This document shows positions 1 to 9,146 of a stretch of 64,000 nt of DNA, in pieces. The DNA lies in NCBI GenBank assembly GCA_022678445.1, contig JALBWU010000004.1, positions 62,001-126,000 of the forward strand, given 5' to 3'. The DNA is from Candidatus Aramenus sp. CH1. Lineage in GTDB: Archaea; Thermoproteota; Thermoprotei_A; Sulfolobales; Sulfolobaceae. A program made the translations under genes and the position numbers. The notes beneath the pieces were generated by a model. That model searched no databases. It saw only the letters and a program-made list of their open reading frames with translations, and was not told the origin of the DNA. The first letter of the stretch is position 1. Every line of letters starts with the position of its first letter.

Positions 1-290
1 GGAGCATAGACTCTATAAAGAACAGGAGGGGGGAAATCGTCGCTGAGGTCTACTTTACTCCGCCAATAGCTAAGATAGTAATGAGGAAAAAGTTGTCGTT
101 GCACAGGGCTTATCTCAACGCCCTCAGTAAGATCCTGGATGACTCCAAGGCTACTGACAAGATAGATTATAACATAGTGTTCGACAACGATGCCATTAAG
201 GAAATAGCCATCAGTAACGTAAAGGAAGACCTTACCCTAAACAAGATCAAGACGGCGATCCAAGTAATACTAGACAGGGCCAGCAGTTAG
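1..290 (+). CDS. C-terminal part of an unknown protein (5' end outside window)
   Basis: The reading frame is open from base 3 without needing a start codon and ends at TAG 288-290. A methionine at base 81 exists, but about 26 well-formed codons precede it in frame, so the gene very probably begins upstream of the window. The visible 95 residues are charged and have no motif I recognise. The last 21 bases overlap the convergent cedB-like gene. Function unknown. Confidence 0.6.
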   Translation, partial: SIDSIKNRRGEIVAEVYFTPPIAKIVMRKKLSLHRAYLNALSKILDDSKATDKIDYNIVFDNDAIKEIAISNVKEDLTLNKIKTAIQVILDRASS

Positions 291-2066
291 CACGTGTAAT
301 TTAACGATCAATGGCCTGGGGTCTCCCAAGAACCTAACTAGCGCTTCCCCCCTTCCCATGTAGGAGAGCCTAAGCTCAACATCTTGGTCGGTTATACTAG
401 CGAACCTCTTCACAGTATCGTTCCAGAACTTCTTGTCCCCGTTATTCATCACCACAAGCAGTCCCACGTTGTCTAAGTAGACGTTCACCAGATCCCCAAG
501 GTCCTCCACGTTCTGCGTTGCCATAAGTAGCGATATTCCGAAGCCTCTTCCCCTCTTTACAATGTCCGACACAATTGGATACTCCTCCCTCTCGTTCCTT
601 AATATGGTCCAGGCTTCGTCTACCACTAAAACGGCCCTAAGTCCCTCGTCAACAGTGGAGGAATACTTGTTGTAGAAATCCTGTAGCACAGAGAGTATTA
701 TTAATCTCCTCAAGACCTCTGACTTAATAAGGCTTAGGTCTATTACGTTAACTCCCTGCGAGATCTGATTAAGCAACGGGGGACCTTCGTGATCCGCCAC
801 CTTAACCATTTCGATGACCTTTGACAAGACGAGGAAGGTGACTTCGTCGAACTGGTCTTTGGCCCTTTCCTCCACCAGGTCCCAGCTCAACTTCTGCATT
901 TTTCCCGAGGCGTATTCCTCAAATATGGAGTTAAGGAGGTGAAAGATTATTGAACTGTATACCCTGTCCAAAGAAAACGAATTCGTTATAATCCTCTCCA
1001 GCTGTATTGCCCTTAGCGTGTAGTGTACGGAGTTTAGCTCCAACATCGATATACTATACAGGAGAGGGTTCAGCAACTTGAATGGAACCTTCCTCTCCTT
1101 TAATCTCCTCTTTATGTCGCCCTTTACGTCAAAGAACAGTACTGGAATAGATTCTTGCAACGCTATTTTTGAGCCCATGGAAATGAGGAACTCGGTCTTT
1201 CCAGAACCCGAGGGCCCTATGACTAACGTGTGAGGGTTTTCAGCCTTTTCCATGTTCCAGAAGACGGGCATGTTCCTCTCAATGTCGTTACCTAAGTAGA
1301 CTCCCTCCGACCTCACTTCCAGCTCTGGTAGCTTCTCTACTGAAAAGGGCGTAAGAAAAGGGACTTGCAATGAAAGCGCCGTGGAACCGCCCTTGAGCTC
1401 CCTGAGCAACAGGAGGTCTAGTATATCAGCTCTACTAGCCTGTCTAGCCTTAAGGCCTAGTCCTTCTAGTCCTCTGATTATAACCTTGGAAATCTGCAAC
1501 GCCTCTTCCTTGCTCGACGAACGCACTAGGACAAAGATGACGTATTTGAAAGGAATCTCGCCCTCGTTAAGCCTTTCCAAGATGTTGTTTACCAGTTCTA
1601 ACTCACTCCTAGCCCTAGCGTTTGAGGGGTCTGATTCAATAATCACTCTCAAGTTCTGAGCCTTATTAATGAGCTTTTCCTTATATTTTCCTATGTCCAC
1701 ATGTTTTTTCCTAAAGATTATGTCCACTTGCTTGCCAACGTTCACTACCTTGTAAAACGACACGATGAGGTTCTTGAGGCTTAGTTCCGAGACGTCTCTG
1801 TAGCTTACCGGAACGTCGTATACCTCCACGACGCTTATGTACTCGTTCCCGCTAATAACTAGTCCCTCGTCTACCTCAACAGCTAGAGCCGGCCTAGACT
1901 GCCCCAGAAACCAAAGCGAGCCTAAGTCTATGAGTCCTCTTTTGACAAGGAGAATTAAAGATATCGCGGAAAGCAAAAGGAAGAACAGATCCTTATAGAC
2001 TACGGCTAAAATTATGGGCAGGACAATGACTACAAGGAACGACAACTTCTCCTGATTTACTTCCAT
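270..2066 (-). CDS. cedB: CedB-like VirB4/HerA-family ATPase (DNA import)
   Basis: A 598-residue P-loop ATPase. Two hydrophobic segments lie near residues 8-23 and 25-42, so the protein is membrane-anchored at its N terminus. Walker A is GPSGSGKT at 284-291, Walker B is VLVVDEAW around 479-486, and RGRGFG and MATQN follow at about 505-518. This order and the length match CedB, the HerA/VirB4 homologue of the crenarchaeal Ced system that takes up chromosomal DNA during UV-induced cell aggregation in Sulfolobus. No cedA is adjacent, which fits the known separation of cedA and cedB loci. A TATA-like T-run at about 2081-2092 lies 26 bp before ATG 2066, suggesting a leaderless transcript. A generic conjugation-type VirB4 is the alternative; the lack of other conjugation genes argues against it. 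Confidence 0.8.
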   Translation of the reverse strand: MEVNQEKLSFLVVIVLPIILAVVYKDLFFLLLSAISLILLVKRGLIDLGSLWFLGQSRPALAVEVDEGLVISGNEYISVVEVYDVPVSYRDVSELSLKNLIVSFYKVVNVGKQVDIIFRKKHVDIGKYKEKLINKAQNLRVIIESDPSNARARSELELVNNILERLNEGEIPFKYVIFVLVRSSSKEEALQISKVIIRGLEGLGLKARQASRADILDLLLLRELKGGSTALSLQVPFLTPFSVEKLPELEVRSEGVYLGNDIERNMPVFWNMEKAENPHTLVIGPSGSGKTEFLISMGSKIALQESIPVLFFDVKGDIKRRLKERKVPFKLLNPLLYSISMLELNSVHYTLRAIQLERIITNSFSLDRVYSSIIFHLLNSIFEEYASGKMQKLSWDLVEERAKDQFDEVTFLVLSKVIEMVKVADHEGPPLLNQISQGVNVIDLSLIKSEVLRRLIILSVLQDFYNKYSSTVDEGLRAVLVVDEAWTILRNEREEYPIVSDIVKRGRGFGISLLMATQNVEDLGDLVNVYLDNVGLLVVMNNGDKKFWNDTVKRFASITDQDVELRLSYMGRGEALVRFLGDPRPLIVKLHVLTAGPV

Positions 2067-2109
2067 TGATAAAGATAAGGAATAAAAAAGAGCGTGGGCG
2101 GAGCGAAAG

Positions 2110-2766
2110 TTACAGCTCTATGTTAGCGTGGATCTGCCTCAAGTCTTCCTCGGACTTCTTTAACCTTATCATGAGTTCCGCGACCACGCCGTCCAAGAAT
2201 ATCTGAGTGGTGTCCTCAAATAACGTACCCAAGGGTGCTAGGGGTTCTGTTATGCCAAGTATCTGCCTTGCGAAGTAGTCCTCGTTCTTGGAGTACTTTG
2301 TCCTCCCAGGGATCTCCACTACTACGTCTGCAATCCTGCCTATGGGGCTGTCGGCGTAGCTCGTTATGGCGACCAGCGTGGCCTTGGCTTCCTTTGCTGC
2401 CTCAGCGGCGGTCTGTATAAGGCGAGTTTTTCCAGAGCCCGATATGGCTATAGCTATGTCCTTTTCCCCTATGGCAGGTGTAATGGTCTCGCCCAACACG
2501 TAGGCGTTGTAGCCCAAGTGGAGAAGCCTCATCGCAAACGCTCTACCAACGAGCCCACTCCTTCCAGCCCCCATTACGAGGACTTTGCCATTCCTATGGG
2601 TCTTGTAGAATTCCTCCAGGAGGTCTATCATCTTCTCTACTTGTTCGGGCTTTATTAATCGAACTCCCCTAATTATGAACTCAGTTATATCGTACATGGT
2701 TTTTAAGCTGAGAGGAAGGTTAAGAAGGGAGGGGGAAGATGACAAGTATTTTTCGACCAATTCCAA
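2110..2766 (-). CDS. hxlB: 6-phospho-3-hexuloisomerase-like SIS-domain protein
   Basis: A 218-residue SIS-fold isomerase. The phosphosugar-binding core is seen as [20 protein letters not shown] followed by an ISGSGKT loop, the arrangement of 6-phospho-3-hexuloisomerase (PHI), which interconverts hexulose-6-phosphate and fructose-6-phosphate in the archaeal reverse ribulose-monophosphate route to ribose phosphate. No hexulose-phosphate synthase gene is next to it. The start is TTG 2766 or TTG 2760; a TATA-like gatttaaaaa at 2781-2790 lies about 26 bp before 2760. ATG 2697 is a later possibility. It lies 43 bp upstream of the cedB-like gene on the same strand, but that gene appears to have its own promoter. 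Confidence 0.8.
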   Translation of the reverse strand: MELVEKYLSSSPSLLNLPLSLKTMYDITEFIIRGVRLIKPEQVEKMIDLLEEFYKTHRNGKVLVMGAGRSGLVGRAFAMRLLHLGYNAYVLGETITPAIGEKDIAIAISGSGKTRLIQTAAEAAKEAKATLVAITSYADSPIGRIADVVVEIPGRTKYSKNEDYFARQILGITEPLAPLGTLFEDTTQIFLDGVVAELMIRLKKSEEDLRQIHANIEL

Positions 2767-2854
2767 ATATCGGAAATGAATTTTTAAATCTTACTATGGA
2801 TTGACAGAATAACATTTTAAGAATTGCTTACCAATCAATGTCACTAAGGTAAAA

Positions 2855-3130
2855 ATGGGTAACAGATGGACGCCGAAGTGGAAAAAAACTGAAATCGACG
2901 TCGACGGAAAGAAATACGAGGTCTGCTACGACGAAGTGACCAGGCTCTACGCGTGCCCCATGTGCAGTCCCGTTTGCCTAAACGGCGGTATTCCAGATCA
3001 CGGAAGCTACTTTTTCCACCAAGCCGATCTAGTGAAGCACATAAAGGCGCACAAGTACAGCCTATGGACGAAGAAGAGACCGGCAGAAGCGGAGGAGGAA
3101 GAAGAGGAGGAAGAAGGTGAAGAAGATTAG
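2855..3130 (+). CDS. small zinc-finger-like protein with acidic tail
   Basis: A 91-residue basic-then-acidic protein. Cysteines at CPMCSPVC (about residues 34-39) are followed by histidines at HGSYFFH and HIKAH, which could form a C2H2-type metal site. The C terminus is an almost pure glutamate run (about 78-91). A TATA-like cattttaag lies at about 2811-2820, and aaggt sits a few bases before ATG 2855. It overlaps the next gene by 14 bp, so the two are probably cotranscribed. I do not recognise a named family; function unknown. Confidence 0.75.
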   Translation: MGNRWTPKWKKTEIDVDGKKYEVCYDEVTRLYACPMCSPVCLNGGIPDHGSYFFHQADLVKHIKAHKYSLWTKKRPAEAEEEEEEEEGEED

Positions 3131-3908
3131 AGTAGCTGTAGTTGGAGGATTTACTGTTGACGAAATAGTTGAGGGTAACAAGGTAGAGGAAAGATTAGGC
3201 GGGTCCGCGCTCTACACTTCCCTTGGAATTTACAGGGCTGGAGGGACGCCAGAGGTCTTCAGCGTAATAGGGAAGGATTTCAAGTTCGGCGTACCGGAGT
3301 TTATAGTCGAGAGAAAAATAGAGGTACGTGAGCACAGCATAAGGTTTAGGATAGTAGTTCAAGGAAATACTAGGCAACTTGTGCTCGTTAAGAAGGTCCA
3401 ACCCATAAGGGTTAACCCAGAGGACCTCAACGACTACGACGGAGTAGTGATTAACCCGGTATGTAGAGAGGTGTACCCCAATTTTGACGTAAATAAGAGG
3501 ATAGCCCTTGACGTTCAAGGGCTAATTAGGGACTGCGTTGAGAACAAGCCCGTAACCTTAACCAAGGCGTCATTACCGCCGAACAAGAACTTTCACGTAT
3601 TTCACGCCAACGACGAAGAGCTTGACAGCTCTGGGTTGTCAATAGATGACTTGTACGCTCTTGGCTTCAGCGAAGTTATAGTCTCCCACGGCTCCAAGGG
3701 TTTTACTCTGTATTACCAAGAGAGGAAAAGGGACTTTGTGCCCTCGGTACAAGGAAACGTAAACGTAGGTAATGGCGACTTCCTGTTAGGGTATTACTTC
3801 ACTAAGAGGCTTGAGGGACTAGACCCGATTTCGGCCTCGGAGAACGCCCTTAGGGCCTCTGAAGACTTCAGCATTTACGGGCTTGCTCTATTGTCTCTTC
3901 TACGCTGA
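3117..3908 (+). CDS. PfkB-family carbohydrate/nucleoside kinase
   Basis: A 263-residue ribokinase-fold protein. The N-terminal VAVVGGFTVDEIV and the GGSALYTSLGIYRAG stretch (about 29-43) are the sugar-binding signature. The C-terminal anion-hole/catalytic motif is present in variant form as VNVGNGDFLLGYYF (usually GAGD). The protein is shorter than typical PfkB kinases (about 300 residues) and lacks a well-formed lid, so the substrate cannot be named. Start GTG 3117 lies inside the previous gene. The 3' end overlaps the convergent oxidoreductase gene by 41 bp. Confidence 0.75.
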   Translation: MKKIRVAVVGGFTVDEIVEGNKVEERLGGSALYTSLGIYRAGGTPEVFSVIGKDFKFGVPEFIVERKIEVREHSIRFRIVVQGNTRQLVLVKKVQPIRVNPEDLNDYDGVVINPVCREVYPNFDVNKRIALDVQGLIRDCVENKPVTLTKASLPPNKNFHVFHANDEELDSSGLSIDDLYALGFSEVIVSHGSKGFTLYYQERKRDFVPSVQGNVNVGNGDFLLGYYFTKRLEGLDPISASENALRASEDFSIYGLALLSLLR

Positions 3909-4740
3909 GGTTACTCCACAGCCCTAACCTCCCGCAGAACTTTACCCCCTCGATGTCCATCTGTGCAGGAGCCCCAAAGAGGATCGCCTCCTTAACGACC
4001 AAGGTTCTGTAGCCGAGGACCTGGTCTTTAGTCGCTATCCTTAGCCTCTTCAGATCCCCAAACACCCTGTAGCTGTCCGGGTACCTCTGGTTCCTTTTAA
4101 AGAAGGCGTACACGTAATACACGTCAAAGTCCTCATGTCCAACCTTAATAACGTGAGAGAAAGAGACCCCAGAGTTGCCGTTGACGTAGACGTTCCACTC
4201 GGTCTCCCTATGTGGTAACAACAGGATCAACTCGTATAGGGAGACGTAAGAGAGTGGCTCTTTTACCCCTAGCATCTTGTCCATTTCTATCCTGGAACCG
4301 GTGACGTAGAGCGTATCGTACTTAATCACGCTCCCTTTATTTGTTATCACCTTCCTCTTGTTGACGTCGACCGCTGTAGGGTAAGCGTAAAGGACCCTGA
4401 CGTTTGCAGTTAGCTCGGAAGTCACGTCCCTAACCAAGTAGAGCTTTCCCTCGAAGTTAAGCCAAGACGGCAGTTCTGTGCACTCGTCGCACACTTTCTC
4501 TTTAAGGTGTTCCTCTTTTTCTACGACAACTTGTGGTACGAATTCCTCAAACGAGGGCGACTTAAGGACCCTTTCAAATACCTCTTTTTCCCTAACCAAG
4601 ATAGGAATCGTTGGGGTGTGAAACTGCTGAAACGCAATGTGGACGAGTCCACCTAGATAAGGCTGTCTCTCTAGGATTAGAGCTCCCTTATCTCTAGCAA
4701 GGATAAGGCCAGAAAGACCTCCGCCTATTACGATGTCCAT
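3868..4740 (-). CDS. FAD/NAD(P)-binding oxidoreductase, amine-oxidase-like
   Basis: A 290-residue protein with an N-terminal dinucleotide-binding loop, MDIVIGGGLSGLILARD, followed by an acidic strand end and LGGL, as in flavin amine oxidases and protoporphyrinogen-oxidase-like enzymes. A conserved internal TGSR-like strand and a terminal GLW (about 274-276) are consistent with a Rossmann FAD protein. It is short for the family (usually 400-450 residues), so the substrate domain is reduced. CDEC at about 98-101 could be redox active, but this is speculation. It follows a 101-residue gene by 21 bp on the same strand. Confidence 0.65.
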   Translation of the reverse strand: MDIVIGGGLSGLILARDKGALILERQPYLGGLVHIAFQQFHTPTIPILVREKEVFERVLKSPSFEEFVPQVVVEKEEHLKEKVCDECTELPSWLNFEGKLYLVRDVTSELTANVRVLYAYPTAVDVNKRKVITNKGSVIKYDTLYVTGSRIEMDKMLGVKEPLSYVSLYELILLLPHRETEWNVYVNGNSGVSFSHVIKVGHEDFDVYYVYAFFKRNQRYPDSYRVFGDLKRLRIATKDQVLGYRTLVVKEAILFGAPAQMDIEGVKFCGRLGLWSNLSVEETIEQARKC

Positions 4741-4761
4741 TGATTTAAAGTAGGCGGTTAG

Positions 4762-5067
4762 CTAATAAACTGACACTCCGTCCGCAAAAGAGTTGTTGCT
4801 AGTGAGTAGGAACCTGAAGTCGCCCCTACTGTCGACGACTTCCCCCTTTATTAATTTCGAGAGCTTAGCTCGTGCTTCTTCTTCAGTGAGGAAGTCAAAG
4901 ACGACCCTCCTACCGTTCACTTCCAGCGTCGGGTACTGGTGGTCGTAAAGGAGGTCTACCTCTTCGTCTATGCCTATTTTTTCCTTAAAGGACCTACTTA
5001 GCTCGTAAATCATGGACACTAGGTTCATATCGCCGTTAAGCCCATGTATCACTTTTACGGTTAACAT
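4762..5067 (-). CDS. conserved-looking small protein, function unknown
   Basis: A 101-residue soluble protein without cysteines or a recognisable motif. ATG 5067 is preceded by a good TATA element, tttttatac read on the minus strand, at about 5096-5104, giving a very short leader. It lies just upstream of the FAD-binding protein on the same strand, 21 bp apart, so it may be a partner protein of that enzyme. Function unknown. Confidence 0.6.
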   Translation of the reverse strand: MLTVKVIHGLNGDMNLVSMIYELSRSFKEKIGIDEEVDLLYDHQYPTLEVNGRRVVFDFLTEEEARAKLSKLIKGEVVDSRGDFRFLLTSNNSFADGVSVY

Positions 5068-5200
5068 CTCAGAATAATAGCTCTAGTGGGAGTGCGTATA
5101 AAAAGCGTGAAATCCGATATTACTAGCCCTAAAACCGCTAACAATGTGGAAAACATGAAGCACAACAATGGATTTATTCGGCCTTTCTGTAAGTTAGCTC

Positions 5201-5434
5201 ATGAGGTCAGTCGTTGGCCCAACAATTTCCCAAAAGGCAGGCGTTTTCTACATAACCGACGACTACGAAGACGCACTACAGTCATACGAACTCGCGAAGA
5301 AAATGTACCCGGACTTTACGATAGTGCTGGCAGACCTCTCCAAGGCAGAGGGTAGGATAGCTGCGACAAATATAGACCCAGACCTAGGAGACTTCGAGAG
5401 AGGTTACGCTATAATAATTCTGGTACCGGGCTAA
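5201..5434 (+). CDS. small protein, function unknown
   Basis: A 77-residue predicted soluble protein. Support for a real gene: gatttatt at 5171-5178 is centred 26 bp before ATG 5201, as for a leaderless crenarchaeal gene, and codon usage resembles neighbouring genes. Its stop codon touches the TATA box of the tRNA-Val gene. No motif recognised. Confidence 0.55.
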   Translation: MRSVVGPTISQKAGVFYITDDYEDALQSYELAKKMYPDFTIVLADLSKAEGRIAATNIDPDLGDFERGYAIIILVPG

Positions 5435-5445
5435 CTTTTATAAGC
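5434..5445 (+). promoter_or_regulatory. TATA box of tRNA-Val
   Basis: acttttataagc, about 26-38 bp before the mature 5' end of the tRNA at 5472. It overlaps the stop codon of the upstream 77-residue gene. Confidence 0.6.
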
Positions 5446-5471
5446 AAAGCCATACAATATAGATTACCGTT

Positions 5472-5548
<77 letters not shown>

Positions 5549-5575
5549 TGGGGAACACCCCCACACTCCCGTTGC

Positions 5576-5581
5576 TTTTTT
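5576..5581 (+). terminator. T-run terminator after tRNA-Val
   Basis: Six consecutive T residues about 30 bases after the tRNA 3' end, a typical archaeal T-rich termination signal. Confidence 0.45.
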
Positions 5582-5596
5582 CAAGGTTATGTACGT

Positions 5597-5701
5597 CTAG
5601 ACAACCTCAATTAAGGGACCTACGTAAGCTTCCTTTACCTCACCGTCCACGTTCTCTAGCTTATACACGTAATATTTACCGATACAAAGTTGCCTACGGC
5701 G
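5597..5701 (-). pseudogene. C-terminal fragment of an unidentified gene
   Basis: Read leftward to TAG at 5599-5597, about 30 codons form a good protein-like stretch (contains [16 protein letters not shown] and then GPLIEVV) with no start codon at its front; an in-frame stop precedes it. It looks like the surviving 3' end of a gene lost downstream of tRNA-Val. I do not recognise the parent family with certainty. Confidence 0.3.
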
Positions 5702-6480
5702 CTAATTTCCCTTGCCCTCTACGAGGTCTATTAGTTTTCTGCTTAATAGGATGACGCCCCAGATAGAAGTACACCCAGGCTTCTCAGGGCACAGTAGGCC
5801 TTTTGCTCTAGTTCCTTCAGGGCTTTCAGCACGTACGGCCTGCTCATCTTTGCAAATCTGACCTCCTCCTCGCCCTGCGAGGGTTCTGCATAGGTCTAAG
5901 GCGTTACTCCCCTTTAAGGGAGATACCCCGTGATGTGAAGAGAAAGGAAAGAGCCAAAGCGTTGACAATCTTCCTTTTTCATAATGTTTAACGCACTGTT
6001 GACGTCGCTGTGAAGTTTACGGCCAAAAGGACAGCTATCGACACCCCTTGGAATTTCTGTCAACCTTAACGTTATGGAAAGCGCAGAAACGCGAGGTATT
6101 GTACTCAATCACTAGGTACGTCTTTATGCCGTATTCGTAAAACTTGTTCGCTATAGCGCCAACTTGCGATAAGACCAAATTTGAAGTGAACTTGTTACCC
6201 TTATCCTAGGAATGAAGTAAGGATAGCCCAAGTAAACCGTGGAGACGCCAAAGACCACAAAGTCTTGGTGAGGTGAGATGCTAAAGTTCTGTAAATGAAG
6301 AAGCCCACGGTAAAGCCTAGTGAATAATCTTTCCCTCAACACCTCTTCCCTATCACTTCTTTGGACCTTTTCTGTCTCGCTCTTCAACTTGTCGAGTTCG
6401 CGATCCTCTCCTGAAAATAGAAGTTCGCTCTTAACGAGAGAACCACATGCAAACGTATAATCGAAAGCTGGTTGTTCTCC
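5702..6480 (-). pseudogene. decayed TnpB-type (IS200/IS605 OrfB) transposase
   Basis: No single frame is open, but successive frames give TnpB pieces in the right order from 6480 leftward: a helical linker rich in charged residues (about 6420-6330), then VYLGYPYF and NKFYEYGIKTYLVIEYNTSR (about 6150-6085), then CPFGRKLHSDVNSALNIMKK near 6033-5970. The last holds the Cys of the zinc finger and the final RuvC aspartate (D in SDVNSALNI, codon near 6006). At least two frameshifts and several stops separate them. The remaining bases to 5702 read as a scrambled C-terminal tail. No TnpA gene and no clear element ends are visible. It is an inactive relic between two tRNA genes. Confidence 0.75.
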
Positions 6481-6534
6481 TCATCTGAAGAAACAGAGAA
6501 AACTTTTTAGGATCTCAAGGAGATGGTCATAGGC

Positions 6535-6607
6535 GCCGGAGTAGCTCAGCTGGAAGAGCGCCCGGCTGTTAACCGGGCGGTCCGAGGTTCGAATCCTCGC
6601 TCCGGCG
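6535..6607 (+). tRNA. tRNA-Asn (GTT)
   Basis: Acceptor GCCGGAG/CTCCGGC, D arm GCTC-AGCTGGAA-GAGC, anticodon stem CCCGG/CCGGG with loop CTGTTAA (anticodon GTT), T arm CGAGG-TTCGAAT-CCTCG, discriminator G. No intron. A TATA-like aactttttagg lies at about 6500-6510. Confidence 0.95.
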
Positions 6608-6836
6608 CTGTAGGGGACTCCTATATTCTGCTGGTAAAGTAGGACGTTAAGACCCTGTCTGAGGAGTCTCCATGTAAAGCTCACCTTTCCTTCTTTTTCC
6701 TTCAAAAAGGGTAAATGTCATACTGGAGCCGTCTTTGTCGTACCTTGAGCACCTTGACAGAGAAAATCCTGCATCTCTTTAACCTAAGTCTCCCTATTTG
6801 TGACGTAAATTTAAATGGGCTGTAAGCCAGCTCTCT

Positions 6837-7094
6837 ATGTCGTTCCCTACGTTTATAGCAATAGCGTCGGCGCTAGTAGTGGAGTGGACTGCAGTTACCC
6901 TTGAAGAAGGCATTTCTCAAGCTGAGCAAAGGGCAAAGGAGCTGAAGGAAATGTACGATAGAGCAGTCAAGGAACTTACTGGGAGTTCCCCACCTTATAC
7001 TAATCGTTACGCGTATGACCAGTGGTGGGTGTACAAGAGCAATGTAGAGCGCTGTGCTCAACAAATAATACTAGATAACCCAGAAATCACCTAA
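6837..7094 (+). CDS. orphan 85-residue protein between tRNA genes
   Basis: An ATG-started frame with a good leaderless promoter: taaatttaaat at 6806-6816 is centred 26 bp before ATG 6837. The product has a short hydrophobic N terminus (about residues 4-15), then a helical, charged segment with coiled-coil character (about 22-47), and a tryptophan/tyrosine-rich end. No family recognised. Its place beside a transposase relic and tRNA genes suggests mobile-element or virus ancestry, but this is only an inference. It could also be a non-coding frame. Confidence 0.45.
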   Translation: MSFPTFIAIASALVVEWTAVTLEEGISQAEQRAKELKEMYDRAVKELTGSSPPYTNRYAYDQWWVYKSNVERCAQQIILDNPEIT

Positions 7095-7311
7095 GATGAG
7101 CTAAAGCGCGAGATAGAGGGATGCGCCCACACCCCTACTTAAGTTTTCTCCTTTTTAGCCATGTACATAACTTACTAACTCCTTTTATTAGATGGACTAG
7201 CAATTGTAACATTGTTTGAAGGACTCAAACCAAAACGTTCTTGACATGCTACGATGAGCGAAAAAACTTTATTACTCTTCCTCAGATATTGTAATTTAGA
7301 TGACGTCTAAT

Positions 7312-7445
7312 GGGCCCATAGCTCAGCTAGGTAGAGTGCTGGGCTCCAGATGAAAAACATTGGGTCTAGAGACCCGAAAGGGGATGAGCGACATCTGGAA
7401 ATCGGAGAGACCCAGTGGTCCGGGGTTCAAGTCCCCGTGGGCCCA
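7312..7445 (+). tRNA. tRNA-Trp (CCA) with a 60-nt intron
   Basis: Exons 7312-7349 and 7410-7445. Acceptor GGGCCCA/TGGGCCC, anticodon stem CTGGG/CCCAG, anticodon CCA at 7346-7348, T arm CGGGG-TTCAAGT-CCCCG, discriminator A7445. The intron sits after position 37, the canonical archaeal site. A TATA-like actttatta lies at about 7266-7274. Confidence 0.93.
7350..7409 (+). other. intron of tRNA-Trp
   Basis: CCAGATG (7346-7352) spanning the 5' splice site pairs with CATCTGG (7392-7398), the helix expected in the bulge-helix-bulge recognised by the splicing endonuclease. The middle folds as GGGTC-TAGA-GACCC. Exact cut sites are inferred from position 37/38. Confidence 0.8.
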
Positions 7446-7661
7446 TTATATTTCAAAGAATAAATTATTTCTACTTTATGTTTTTTCAAGAAGAAAGGAT
7501 TCGCTCAACGACCTTGGAGTTAAGTATAGAGAACTGGATTAACTCCCTTTATCTTTTGAGAATTCAGACTTTACCCTTTACGACGACTGCCTCAAGAAAG
7601 CCTTCTTATGAGTCGTGGCTTGGCAAAAAGAAATATAACTTAAGAATTGCGTTTTCATGGT

Positions 7662-9146
7662 GTGAAATGGGACGAAAGGAGGCTGAAAATAGTCGAGGAG
7701 CTGAAGGCTAACGGCGTAAACCCCTACCCGCAGAAGTACGACATCACCCACACCATCGTTGACATAAAGAACTCGGTAAAGGATATGAAGGACAAGCCTC
7801 ACGACCCCTTCATGTTCAATATTTCAACTGCAGGCAGGATAGCCAACATAAGGAGGCACGGCAAGGCCTCCTTCGTGGATATATTCGACGAGGGCGAGAG
7901 GCTCCAGCTCTACTTGAGGGTAAACGAGCTAGGGGACAAGTACAACAAGTTCTTCGACATATTTGGGAGGGGTGACATAATGGGCGTGAAAGGAGATCTA
8001 TTCTACACAGCAAAGGGAGAGCTCTCCCTCCTAGTCAAGGACTACGTCATGCTGGCAAAGGCCCTAATCGAGCCCCCAGACTGGACTAAGCTCTCGCCCG
8101 AGTTCAGATACGCACACCGCTACGTAGACTTCCTCTACAACGACAGCGCTAGGAGGGCCATGGAGGTTCGATTCAAGACTATAGCCGAGATCAGGAAGTT
8201 CCTCTCCTCCAAGGGGTTCATGGAGGTGGAGACACCGATCCTACAGCCAGTCTACGGGGGAGCCCTGGCAAAGCCCTTCAAGACCAAGATAAACTACCTT
8301 GACGAAGAGTGGTACCTCAGGATCTCCTTGGAGCTTTACTTGAAGAGGTACATAGTAGGAGGCTTTGACAAGGTGTTCGAGATAGGCAAGGTCTTCAGGA
8401 ACGAGGACATAGACGTTACCCACAACCCCGAATTCACGCTCCTTGAGCTTTACTGGGCCTACGCCGACTACAACGATATCATGAAGCTAACCGAGGAGAT
8501 GATATCGACAGTTGCGAAGGTCGTGCTTGGAGACACCAAGGTGAAGTACAGGACGGGAGACAAGGAGTACGAAATAGAGCTCTCCCAGTTCAGGAGGATC
8601 TCCATGTTGGACTCCTTGAGCGAGGCCCTTGGCAAGAACGTCGAGGCGATGACTGACGACGAGCTCAAGGAGTTGCTCAAGGAGTACCAGCTAACTCCAA
8701 GGGGCAACTCCTACGTTAGGGGGCTCATGATAGAGAAGCTATTCGACAAGTTAGTCTCTCCCGACTTAATACAGCCCACCTTTATCACGGACTACCCAAT
8801 AGAGACGACGCCACTGTGTAAACCTCACAGGAGCAAGCCGGGATTTGTGGAGAGGTTTGAGCTATTCATAGCAGGGATGGAGTTCGCGAACGCGTACACC
8901 GAGCTAAACGACCCAGTCCTTCAGGACGAGCTCTTCAGGAAGGAGCAGGAGATGATGCGCAGGGGAGACCAAGAGGCTCACCCATATGACAAGGACTTCG
9001 TGAGGGCCTTATCCTACGGTATGCCCCCCACTGGAGGGCTTGGCATAGGCATAGACAGGCTGGTGATGCTCTTCACCAACAACCAGAGCATAAAGGAGGT
9101 AATCCCGTTCCCAATACTGAGCTCTAAGGTCATTGAGGAAGACTAA
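7662..9146 (+). CDS. lysS: lysyl-tRNA synthetase, class II
   Basis: Attaches lysine to tRNA-Lys. An N-terminal OB-fold anticodon-binding domain (to about residue 135) precedes the class II catalytic core: motif 2 is visible as [10 protein letters not shown] (about 240-249) and motif 3 as [14 protein letters not shown] (about 458-471). I chose GTG 7662 because aaatata at 7631-7637 lies about 26 bp upstream, giving a leaderless message of 494 codons; TTG 7647, five codons earlier, is the alternative. Its last 17 bases overlap the convergent protease gene. Confidence 0.95.
   Translation: MKWDERRLKIVEELKANGVNPYPQKYDITHTIVDIKNSVKDMKDKPHDPFMFNISTAGRIANIRRHGKASFVDIFDEGERLQLYLRVNELGDKYNKFFDIFGRGDIMGVKGDLFYTAKGELSLLVKDYVMLAKALIEPPDWTKLSPEFRYAHRYVDFLYNDSARRAMEVRFKTIAEIRKFLSSKGFMEVETPILQPVYGGALAKPFKTKINYLDEEWYLRISLELYLKRYIVGGFDKVFEIGKVFRNEDIDVTHNPEFTLLELYWAYADYNDIMKLTEEMISTVAKVVLGDTKVKYRTGDKEYEIELSQFRRISMLDSLSEALGKNVEAMTDDELKELLKEYQLTPRGNSYVRGLMIEKLFDKLVSPDLIQPTFITDYPIETTPLCKPHRSKPGFVERFELFIAGMEFANAYTELNDPVLQDELFRKEQEMMRRGDQEAHPYDKDFVRALSYGMPPTGGLGIGIDRLVMLFTNNQSIKEVIPFPILSSKVIEED

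Noticed and set aside
5086-5355. Plus-strand frame of 89 codons overlapping the 77-residue gene
   Set aside because: Arginine-rich out-of-frame reading; the 77-residue frame has the better promoter spacing and composition.
7350-7409. tRNA-Trp intron as a C/D-box guide RNA, as known from some Euryarchaeota
   Set aside because: GATGA-like sequences occur, but no CTGA D boxes and no sequence antisense to the anticodon region apart from the splice-site helix.
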